From: Calditrichota bacterium
Lineage (GTDB): Bacteria; Electryoneota; AABM5-125-24; Hatepunaeales; Hatepunaeaceae
Reading direction: 5' to 3'
Assembly: GCA_018644935.1 (NCBI GenBank)
Contig: JABGPL010000047.1
Location: 1-32,608 of the forward strand
Length of the DNA: 32,608 nucleotides
Positions 15,594-26,500 of this stretch are shown one piece after another; within the stretch, counting starts at the first letter, position 1, and the number at the start of each line of letters is the position of its first letter. The position numbers were made by a program, and so were the translations under genes. A model generated the notes under the pieces. It made no database searches. It worked only from the letters and a program-made list of their open reading frames with translations, and was not told where the DNA came from.

Positions 15594-17150
15594 ATGGAAC
15601 AAAACCTGATTGAATTTTTCAAACAGAACTCGCTGACTCAAAACTACAGCCATGCTGAGCTTGAACAGTTTGTTGAGCTATTTACAAAAGAAATCTATCC
15701 ACCTGATTCAACTATCCTGAAGGAGGGTGAGAGAAACAATTCCTTCTTCTTTCTCTTTTCCGGTGAAGCCAAAGTTCTAAAACATGATGAAACAAGCAAT
15801 GATTTCTTTCAGATAAATCAAGTTATGACTGGAGATCTGTTTGGTGAAATGTCGGTGTTAACTGATGAATCTGTTTCCGCCTCAATTGTTGCGAAAACAA
15901 AATGTACAGTTCTAATATTAAGTCAACAACATCTTCTTAGCAATGAGATTTTCACAAAACTGCTCTTGTCCTGTACAAAAAGTCTGGTGAGTAGAATCCG
16001 TTTTCTTAGCGAAAAACGTGCAAGATATATTGCAGAGAAAGCTCTTGCAGAACAACAGAGATTGATCTTCCAGATTGAAGAAAGCAACCAGATCCTCGAC
16101 CAAAAGAAAGCAGAGCTCCGAGATACTAAAAAGCACCTCAGCAATTTTTACTTAAAGCAGGGTGAGATCAATGAGTTTATTGCCCCTGGAAAAATAATCG
16201 GCCGCAGTAAGCGAATGCAGGAAATTTTCTCATTAATGGGTGAAGTATCACAATCTGATTCGACAGTTCTTATCACTGGTGAAAGTGGCACTGGAAAAGG
16301 ATTGATTGCCACTTCAATACATCAGTTGAGTCAGCGAAAACATGAGCCCTTCATTTCGATTAATTGTGCGGCGATCAATGACCAATTGTTGGCAAGTGAA
16401 CTGTTTGGTCATAAACGGGGAGCATTCACAGGAGCTTCAGAAGAAAGAATTGGCAGATTTCAATTGGCCAACAACGGATCGATATTTTTGGATGAGATCG
16501 GGGATATTTCTCCACAAATGCAGGCGTACTTGCTCAATATCCTCGAAACAGGAACATTTGAGAGGTTAGGTGAATCGTCAACTTCGGAAGTTGATGTGCG
16601 GATAATTTCAGCAACCAATAGTAATATCGAAGAAAAAATCCAAAAAAAGCTTTTTAGATCAGATCTGTTTTTCAGGTTAAATGTAGTTAGAATTGAGGTC
16701 CCACCATTACGTGAACGAAAAGAAGACATTCCAATGTTCATTGAGTATTTTCTTGAGTTCTTCTCAAACAAGTTTGATCGGAGAATTGACAGAATCGATG
16801 CTGAAACATTACAGCTTCTGATGGATTACAATTGGTTGGGAAATGTGAGAGAACTGAAAAATACGCTTGAACGATCTGTACTTTTATGTCGAGATAATAT
16901 TCTGTTGCCGCAATCCCTCCCTCCTGGATTTCTTGACAGAGCGAATTTCCCAGATACAATTAATTCAAACCCGGAGAGAAAAAATTCAGCCACAAATACA
17001 TCACGCTCCGTTAGAAAAACAATTAGCAATCTTTCAGTAGAACAAGTATTGCAAAAGACAAATTGGAATGTTTCAAAATCCGCAAGGGAATTGGGAATCA
17101 GCAGACAATATTTGCATAGATTGATCCATAAATATGATCTGAAAAAATGA
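15594..17150 (+). CDS. Sigma-54-dependent activator with N-terminal cyclic-nucleotide-binding-like domain
   Basis: A 518-residue regulator. Residues about 20-125 form a CRP/PKA-type beta-roll: ILKEGERNNSFFFLFSGEAKV and the phosphate-binding-cassette-like GDLFGEMSVLTDESVSAS. The cassette Glu85 is kept, but the usual Arg nine residues later is Val94. A helical coiled-coil linker (about 130-195) joins it to an AAA+ domain (about 198-435) with Walker A GESGTGKG (229-236), GAFTGA (276-281), Walker B SIFLDEIGD (about 296-304) and FRSDLFFRLNVV. A Fis-type HTH ends the protein (WNVSKSARELGISRQYLHRL, about 485-512). It would open sigma-54 promoters when its sensor is engaged. It starts 17 nt after the cyclase gene, so the two are probably one transcript. 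The giant gene downstream has a -24/-12-like site and is the nearest candidate target. Confidence 0.93.
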   Translation: MEQNLIEFFKQNSLTQNYSHAELEQFVELFTKEIYPPDSTILKEGERNNSFFFLFSGEAKVLKHDETSNDFFQINQVMTGDLFGEMSVLTDESVSASIVAKTKCTVLILSQQHLLSNEIFTKLLLSCTKSLVSRIRFLSEKRARYIAEKALAEQQRLIFQIEESNQILDQKKAELRDTKKHLSNFYLKQGEINEFIAPGKIIGRSKRMQEIFSLMGEVSQSDSTVLITGESGTGKGLIATSIHQLSQRKHEPFISINCAAINDQLLASELFGHKRGAFTGASEERIGRFQLANNGSIFLDEIGDISPQMQAYLLNILETGTFERLGESSTSEVDVRIISATNSNIEEKIQKKLFRSDLFFRLNVVRIEVPPLRERKEDIPMFIEYFLEFFSNKFDRRIDRIDAETLQLLMDYNWLGNVRELKNTLERSVLLCRDNILLPQSLPPGFLDRANFPDTINSNPERKNSATNTSRSVRKTISNLSVEQVLQKTNWNVSKSARELGISRQYLHRLIHKYDLKK

Positions 17151-17460
17151 GAATATGGAGAATTGATTAAACATATAGTGAACGTAATATTGCCACCCCC
17201 CAAGAATTATCTCCTTTAATTCTTTCGCACAGTTTCCTTTTTTAGAAGATCGAACTTATCAGAAACGACCCACATTCGATAGATTTTGCATAACTCCCAA
17301 TGTGTAACCTGACATGTGTAACCTGTAACCTGTAACCTGTCAACTGTAAACTGTATTCTATGATGCGATTTAATTGTAATATAAAATATAGAGCGTCATA
17401 AGCTCCTATTATTTATCGTTTTATTAACTGAAAATGTAGAATTATTTTTTTAGTATTTAT
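17151..17460. other. Regulatory gap between the activator and the giant gene
   Basis: No gene is supported. A weak hairpin AGAATTA/TAATTCT (17203-17223) followed by T-rich sequence may terminate the activator operon. The tandem TGTAACC repeat lies at 17302-17356. A very AT-rich segment follows up to the -24/-12-like site. Confidence 0.5.
17302..17356. repeat. Tandem TGTAACC heptamer repeat, candidate activator sites
   Basis: TGTGTAACCTG occurs at about 17302 and 17315, then TGTAACC, TGTAACC, TGTCAAC, TGTAAAC and TGTATTC in head-to-tail 7-bp steps. The array lies about 105-160 bp before the -24/-12-like site at 17461, an enhancer-like distance. It could equally be replication slippage. Confidence 0.6.
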
Positions 17461-17476
17461 TGGCATTATTATTGTT
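17461..17476 (+). promoter_or_regulatory. Probable sigma-54 (-24/-12) promoter of the giant gene
   Basis: TGGCATTATTATTGTT keeps TGGCA and TTG at the correct spacing. The -12 element is TTGTT instead of TTGCW, so the normally conserved C is missing. Transcription would begin near 17488, about 94 bases before ATG 17582. The adjacent sigma-54 activator gene supports this reading. Confidence 0.55.
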
Positions 17477-17581
17477 ATAGAGAAGGTAGAACATACATAA
17501 AAAACCTCTTCTTTGATTTCCTATGTATTCTTCAAAATACTGGCTCTCATGCCAATTTCACCTCTAATCTTGGAAAGTAAA

Positions 17582-20500
17582 ATGCGTACTAAAGTTTTTA
17601 TTGTTTTGTTGACAGTGTTGTTTTTCTTTAGCAGTAACATTGTTGCATCAAACACTTTTAACAATCAATATCTGGAATCTCAGAATCCCAATCCACAACG
17701 TGATCAAGCAGAAGCAGATGTTGATCCAGTTGAAATATCAACTAGAATGCATGGCGATTTTGCCGTGACGATCACAAACAACGGTGATTCTAACCTCGAA
17801 TGGGACACCGATCTGGAGATTATCACCTATCCTGGTCAGGATCGAGGTGAAAGAAATGTTCGACAAGTAATTGGAGGTGCCCCAAGACGAGATGGTTTAG
17901 GGAGTGTTGTCGACCATGTTGGATGGGAGGGAACTCGAGATGGACAGTACAAATCAGGCATTGCCTATGATCCAGACCATGATTGGATGTGGTTGACAAA
18001 CAGCTGGACTGATAGGATTGGTGCTATTGATCTTGCAAATGATTATCAAGAGGTGAGAAACTTCCGACCTGTCGGCAGCCCGATGAGTGCAGCCTGGCTT
18101 GATGGAGTTTTATTCAATATTCCTGAAAATACTTATCACGTCAGACGTTACAATAGTAATGGTGATCAACTAAGTAACATGCAATTTCCAAGTCAAGTTG
18201 ATGCTATTACATGTAGCCCGCAGAATCACTGGTTGATTGTGTTGGAATTTCACGGCACAATAATTCGAGGATACAGAATAGATGGAGAAGAGTTTGAAGA
18301 GCAATGGTATTTTGATTTTGGAACAGATGATATAAATTTAAATTCGATAAACGCTATCGTTTGGGTAGATGATCATTTGGGTGGTCATTTGTGGGCAGGT
18401 GCCGGTGAACATTATTGGCAACTTCGACCTAATCTTGAAAACAGAACATTTGAAATAGTACAGCATCTTGATTGGGAGGGAAGAAATTATAGACTCGGTC
18501 TTGGTCATGATGGAGAGAATCTGTGGTTGGGGAGAGTTGAATTGGAGGATTATGTAATTATCAATGACAACACAACTGAATCATCCTGGATTTTTCTTAA
18601 TCAGCTTTCCGGATTGGTTGAACCAGAGGAAAGTACAGATTTGATTTTAACAATTGGCAGAGATGATATAGATTTGGAATTTGGGGATTACGAGGCAGAC
18701 TTGCATGTATTGTCCAATGATCCGAATAATGAGGAAATTGTTGTTAATGTGCAAATGCACTTGGATGAAGTACCGGTAATATTTACCGATCATGAGATTG
18801 TCGACTTTGGTGAAGTAATGGTTACAGCGATCAGAGAATCATCAATTACTATTGGTAATGGTGGATATGACGATCTGGTGATAGAAAACATCTCGGTAGA
18901 AGGAGATCAATTCAGCACAGATTTTGATGGTCAATTTACACTTGGTCGTAATGAAAGTTCTGAATTAACTGTTATTTTTGATGCCGACCAGGTTGGAGTT
19001 ATTGAAGGTGTACTAACAATTGTCAGCAATGATCCTGATAACAATGAGTTCGAAATCAGTCTTTCCGGTATTGGGCTTGAACTTGATGACAATCGACCTG
19101 TTATCGCAGTTGATCCACTTGAAATCATTGCTGAGGGGGAGGGTGAACAAAACCTGAGTATATCAAATGATGGTAATATAGATCTTGAATGGGAAACTAA
19201 CATCGTTTCCGTTGCAGATCCCGAACGGGATTTGCGAGGTCGAAATGTTCGTAATGTGAGTAAGGGAAGTGCACCTCACAGGGATGAGCTCGGCGATGAG
19301 TTAGGTAGATTCGGTTTTCAAAGTGAATATAAAAGCGGCATCGCCTGGGACCCTGATAATGAGTGGATGTGGTTGACTCACAGAAATCACGGCACAGTTC
19401 GAGCCATTGACGTTAATGATTTTTTCACAGAGGTTGTTTCATTTGATGGCACTAATCCTACAAGTGCAGCCTGGATAGATGGCACATTGCATTACCTTGT
19501 CGACCAAAGGGCATATCTCATCCGTCATAATTCTGAAGGTGATAGGCTTTCAACATTATACTTTCCAGCTTTGATCAATTCTATGACCTGTAGTCGTGAA
19601 AACAATTGGATTATCACGCTTGGATATCACGACAGTATCATTCGAGCATATACAGTACATGGTGATGAGGTTGAGGAACAATGGAATTTTAATCTCAGGC
19701 AAAATGGTATTAATGGTGCAAGCGCAATTGTATGGGTAGATGAACATAAATCCGGTCAATTATGGATTGGTAGCGGTGATTATTATTACCAGTTAAATCC
19801 TGATATTGAGGAGGGTACATTTGAAATTGCACAACAATTTGAATATGATGGGGATAATTATCAATTAGGACTTGGTCATGATGGGGAAAACTTGTGGTTG
19901 GGAAGATTGGAATTGGATGATTACTTAATTGTTGATGATAATATTTCAGAATCCCGCTGGTTCGGTGTTTATCCGACTGAAGGTGTAATTGAAGCGGATG
20001 GGAATACAAACATGACATTAGAGTTTGGCGGCTATGAATTGATTGCTGGTAGCTATGAGGCTGATCTCCATATTCTGTCAAATGATCCGATTCGTAATGA
20101 TGTTGTTGTAAATGTTCAATTGCGATATGATGACAACCCAGAAATTGTTGTAGAACCGGAAACGTTAAATTTTGAACCACTGAAGATATTTGAATCAAAT
20201 TCAATAGATTTTACCATTTACAATGAAGGAAATTCAGTTCTTACAATTTCAGATATTTCTGTTGATGGAAACAACTTCAGGACTAATTTCAACGGTGAAT
20301 TCTCTCTTGGAAGCTACAGCAATCGTATTATAACTGCATTTTTTGAACCTGAAGAGGTCGGTCAACTCGAGGCCTCAATTGTAATTACATCAAGTGACGG
20401 CGATCATGCTGAATATATTATTAATCTATCTGGCACCGGTCTTGATTACCCGGCGATGGTTGTTGAAGCGGACAATATTTCTACCCGGATCACAAGTGAA

Positions 20501-23500
20501 CACACTCTGACAATATCCAATGACGGTGAAACCGACCTCGAATGGGAAACTGACCTGGAAATCATCAACGATCCCGGGCAAGATCGCGGTCGACGAGGAG
20601 TTCGAAACACAAACGGTGGGGCACCTCGACGAGATAGCTTGGGAGATATAATTGGTCGGGCTAGCTGGCAGCGAGTGGAAAGTGGTGACACTAAGGGAGG
20701 AATTGCCTGGGATTCTGACCGCAATTGGATGTGGCTGACCAGCGAATGGGGGAGAAGATATGTAGGGGCAATAGATTTAGACAATAACTATCAGGAAGTA
20801 GCCTTTTTCGAGGAAAACCTCCGTCCAACAAAAGCTACATTCCTGAACGATGTGCTTTATTATGCCTATAATGCAGGTCAAGACCATCGAAGCTTTCTTG
20901 GAAGGTGTGATGCTGAAGGGAACAGAATGGGTGTTTTGCATTTTCCCTATGTACCTGATGGAATAACTTGCAGTCGTGAGAATAATTGGCTGATAGTCTC
21001 AAACTACGATGACAGTATCCTCAGGGCATATACCGTTAACGGGGACAATATCGAAGAACAATGGCAGATACCTGTTAGAGATTATATCGGTGGGAGCAGC
21101 TTCCTGTGGGTCGATGATCATCTGAATGGTCATCTTTGGGCGGGTGATCAGGATTGTTTTAATCAATATGATATAGATATACAAAATAGGTCTCTAGAAT
21201 TGGTGCAGCGTTTGGAGTGGGAAGGTCGTAATTTCTGGGCAGGACTTGGCCATGACGGTGAAAATTTGTGGTTAGGTTTTGGTGAAGAAGAAGATTATAT
21301 CATTGTTGATGATGATATTACAGAATCAGCATGGATCAGTATTGATCCGGTTTCAGGAATAGTACCGCCCCAAGAAAGTTCAGAGATGACAATTTACCTC
21401 GGTAGAGATGACATCAATCTTGAATTTGGTGATTATGAAGCAGATCTTCACATACTATCCAATGATCCGGAAAATGAAGAAGTTGTCCTTAATATTCAAT
21501 TGCAATTGGCAAATGCTCCCGTCATCGTCACAGATCCGGAAACAGTCAATTTTGGCGAGGTGATGATTACTGCAGGTAGAGAACAAACCTTGACAATAAG
21601 TAACAGAGGTTTCTCAAATCTTGAAATAGAGAATATTACCGTTGACGGGGATCAATTCAGTACGGACTTTAATGGTCAGTTTCAAATCGGTCGCAATGAA
21701 AACACTGATCTTACAGTCTTCTTTGAACCGGATCAAGTTGGGGAAATTGCCGGATCACTATTAATTACATCAAATGATCCTGAAGATGGAGAACTTACGG
21801 TTAATTTAACTGGAGTGTGCACAGAACTTGATGAAAACCGACCCATCCTTTCAATTGATCCACTCGAAATATCTGTCCGCATTGGAGGAGAACATACAAT
21901 AACTATGACTAATGAAGGTGAATCTGATATTGAATGGGAAGCTGATATTGAGGCAATATCTGAACCCGAGAGAGACCTCAGACACCGAAATGTTCGCAAC
22001 ATCCATGCTGGATCTGGAGGTGCACCACGGCGCGACGAACTGGGTGGAGAAATTCATAGAGTGCCTTCCAGACAGCAGAATAAAGCTGGTATCGCCTGGG
22101 ACTCAAATCATGAATGGATGTGGTTGACTGACCGCTCTCGAATTTATGCAATTGATCCTGCGAATTACTATTCAGAGGTTGTCTCATTCGATGGTACTAA
22201 TCCAATGAGTGCCGCATGGATGAATAATTCAATCTACTATCAAGTCAACCAACATCAGTGGATTATCCAAAAAGACATTGAAGGCAATACCTTGAATGAG
22301 ATTTCATTCCCTGCTACAATCCGCGCTATGACATGCAGTCGCGCTAATGGGTGGATTATCAATCTCGGATATCACGACAGTATGATTCGAGGATATACAA
22401 TTAGTGGTGATGATCATGAAGAACAATGGGCTTTTAATGTCCGTCAGAATGGGATAAATAGTGTAAATAGTATTCTTTGGGTGGATGAACACCCGTTTGG
22501 TCATATGTGGGTTTGTGGTGGTGATGATTATTACCAGATAAGGCCGGATCTTGAAGAAGGTACATTTGAAGTGTTGCAGCATTTCGTTTATGATGGAGAC
22601 AATTATCAGCTTGGTATAGGTCACGATGGAGAAAACCTGTGGCTTGGCAGGTATGAGCTGGAGTACTACCTCATTGTTGATGACAATGTTCCGGAATCCC
22701 GCTGGTTCGCTTTTGATCCATATGAGGGAACTATAGGTGCTAACGAAAGCACTGAGATGAATGTTCTGATTGGAGGTTTTGAGTTAATTGCCGGAGAATA
22801 TGAAGCAAACATTCATCTCCTAAGTAATGATCCCATTAACAATGATATTGTAATCAACCTCCAATTTAGCATTTCGGATACACCGATTATCGTTGTAGAG
22901 CCTGAAACACTGGAATTTGACCCACTTAAGGTGGAAGAATCAAATTCCATGGAATTGACAATACTCAATCGAGGTAGTTCTGATCTTGCTATTAGTGACA
23001 TTACAACTGCCGGAAACCATTTCACCTCAGACTTTGAAGGTGAATTCACAATCGAAAGTTATGAAAGCAGTATCCTCACCGTGACCTTTAATCCGCACGA
23101 AGTTGGATTAGTCGAGGATGTTTTGACATTTTTCTCAAATGATGAGGAAAATCCGGAATTCACCGTGAATTTAACTGGCATTGGTCTTGATTATCCAGGT
23201 ATTGTTGTTGATCCTCTGGAGATAGCAACCGAAACTATTGGTCAACATGCAATAACAATTTCCAACGAGGGTGAAACAGATTTGTTATGGGATACTGACC
23301 TTGAGATAATCAGTGAACCAGACCAGGATCGCAGACAACGCTCAGTTCGCAGTACAAACAGGCGTGCGCCGCTACGTGATGCATTGGGGGATGTGATTGA
23401 ACATGTTGGATGGGATCGAATCGGGGTTCGTGATTATAAAATGGGTGTTGCCTACGATCCAGATCATAATTGGATGTGGTTAACGAACAAATGGCAAAGG

Positions 23501-26500
23501 TATGTCAGTGCGATTGATCTGGATAACAATTATCAGGAAGTTGTATTTTTAGAGACCGACTTCCGTGCCTCATGTGCGGCATGGTTGAATGATGTATTCT
23601 ATTATTCATACGATGGAGGTCAAGATCACAGACGTGGAATGGGACGTTGCGATGGAAATGGAAATGACTTAGGGGAATTAGAATTTCCCTTCATTCCGTA
23701 TGGGTTAACATGCAGCCGGGAAAATAATTGGTTGATAGTATCAAATTATGATGACAGTATTTTAAGAGCATTTACAGTTGATGGTGATAACCTTGAGGAA
23801 CAATGGCAAATACCAATAAGAGGGTATGTTAGAGGAAATAGCTTCCTATGGGTTGACGAGCATAGATCCGGCAACTTATGGATAGGTGATGATGGTCGAG
23901 TTGATCAATACAGTGTTGATATAGAACAGGGGACACTCGAGTTAGTGCAACGTATGGAATTTGATGGTGCTAATTCATTTACCGGTCTTGGACATGATGG
24001 TGAAAACTTATGGCTTGGTAATTATATGGCTGAGGATTATGTAATAGTTGATGATAACATAACCGAAACTGACTGGCTTTTGCTTGATCCATTATCAGGA
24101 ACTGTTTCTCCAGAGGAAAATACAGAACTAACTGTAAGTATCGGTAGTAATAATATGGCGTTCGGGGAGTATGAAGCTGCGTTGCACATCACCTCAAATG
24201 ATCCAGAAAATGCAGATGTTGTTGTCAGTATTCAGTTAACCATCGAGGAGGCCGCACTAATAGTTGTACAACCGGAAGCACTCGATTTCGGGAGTATTTT
24301 CGTCAACGCGACCGGTGAACAAAGTATAACTATCAGTAATGAGGGTTTTTCCGACCTTATCATCGAAAACATTGCCATAGATGGAGATGAGTTCAGCACC
24401 AATTTTGATGGAGAAGTTGTCATCGCAAGCAACAATAATGCTGAACTTGCAGTTACATTTGAACCTTCAGAACCAGGAAACTTCGAGAGAACACTTACTA
24501 TCTTTTCAAATGCCGGCAATGTACCGGAGATGTCAATTGGATTAACCGGTATCGGTCTCGGTCCACCTGTGATAACCATAGATCCTGATAATATTACTGC
24601 CGTTGAAAGCGGTGACCATCCGATTACGATTACAAATGCAGGTGGCAATGATCTGGAATGGTCAGCCGAAGTTGTTGTCCTCGAGCAGGATCGTGACGAG
24701 ATTATTAGATCCATTCGAAACACTTCTGAACGGAATGCACCTTATAGAGATAATCGCGGTGATCCCGATGATATGGGATGGGAATGGAGAGATAATCTCG
24801 AGGATGACGGACCTGAGTTTGAGTGGGTTGATGTCCGCGAGTTGGAAGGAAACCGCGAATTCCGGATGGGTGATGATCAAAACACAGGAGCACTCCAGTT
24901 GGGCTGGACATACACATTCTGGGATCGTGAATTCCAAACCATATATGCTAACACGGATGCATGGGCGTCATTCACTTATACCGGTAATGGCTATAATATT
25001 TCTCCAACTGATTACCCTCTTGCTGCCAATGGAAATGCGCGTAACGCCAATTTTATAAACATGATACAAATCGATCATACTGCCGGTACTGAAGTTTGGT
25101 TCTGGACTAATGAGCGGGATCTGGCACGTATTATGTGGGCTGGTAATCATAATAGATGGTTTGAACTTGCCCTTCACAGTAATGGACTGGCAGTTATGCA
25201 ATATGGTGAGGGTGTGGCTGCTCGTGCCTGTGGTGTTAACCTTGGCGATGGACAACATGGTTGGTATTTTGGCAATCAAATCGCAAATGGTCGCGCGATT
25301 GCATTCGGTCCAGCAGGGGCATGGGAACATTCATGGATATCTATTAATCCGGATGAAGGTGTTCTTGAACCGGAAGCGAGTAGTGAACTTATTGTTACAC
25401 TTGATGATTCTGATCTCGATAACGGAATACATGAAGCAGAGATAATAATTGTTTCAAATGATCCTGAGAATGGAGAAATTGTCATACCAGTTGAGTTTGA
25501 AATCGGAAACACACCAGTTATTATCCTCAATCAGGAAGATATTAATTTTGATGAGGTTGTCATCGGAGAAACGGGGACACGGATATTATCGATTTCAAAC
25601 GGAGGTGGTGTAGATCTTATTGTTAACAACATCTCAATTGATGGAGCTTATTTTGGAGTTGGATTTGAAGAAGCATTTACTATTGCCGGAGACCAATCTG
25701 TAGAAGTAACTATCGAGTTTACTCCTGAGGAGATTGGTGATCAGGTTGGGACTCTAACGATTAACTCTAATGATCCGATCAATGATGAGGTTACTGTAAA
25801 TCTTACCGGTAGGTGTATCCCAATACCTGCACCAATAATTTCAGTTGAACCCGAATTCATTGACTTTGGTGGCGTTGCTCTGAATGAAATTGGTGATGAA
25901 ATAATAGTAATTAATAACATTGGTAACGCTAATCTTATTGTGACTGATGTTTCAGTGGTTGGAGACGGTTTCAGCACGCCATTCAATGGAGAAGTTTCTG
26001 TTCCTCCCAATGAGAGATTTGATCTGGCAATTCTTTTTAATCCTCCTCATGGAGGTGAATGTGCAGGAACTCTGACAATTACATCAAATGACAACAACAA
26101 TGCTGAAGTTACCGCTGAATTGGGTGGTACCGGTCTCATCCCACCAGTAATTGTAATAGATCCTGAAGAAATACTGGCCTTCGAATCAGGTGAATATCCA
26201 CTTACAATAGGAAATGAAGGTGGACTCGATCTGGAATGGTCAACGAGCGTCGCTGAAATCGAACAGGAACGCGATTTGTCAAACAGATCTGTTCGAGGTA
26301 CAATGAATCCGAATATTCCTCAGCGTGACAATCGAGGCGATCCTGATGATATGGACTGGGAATGGAGAGACAATCTCGAAGACGATGGTCCTGAGTTTGA
26401 ATGGATCGATGTTCGCGAGTTGGATGGTGTTCGTACATTTAACATGGGTGATGACCAAAACACGGGAGCCCTTGAATTAGGCTGGACATACACCTTCTGG

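Noticed and set aside
17302-17356. TGTAACC array considered as CRISPR
   Set aside because: The repeats are 7 bp, head to tail with no spacers, and no cas gene is present.
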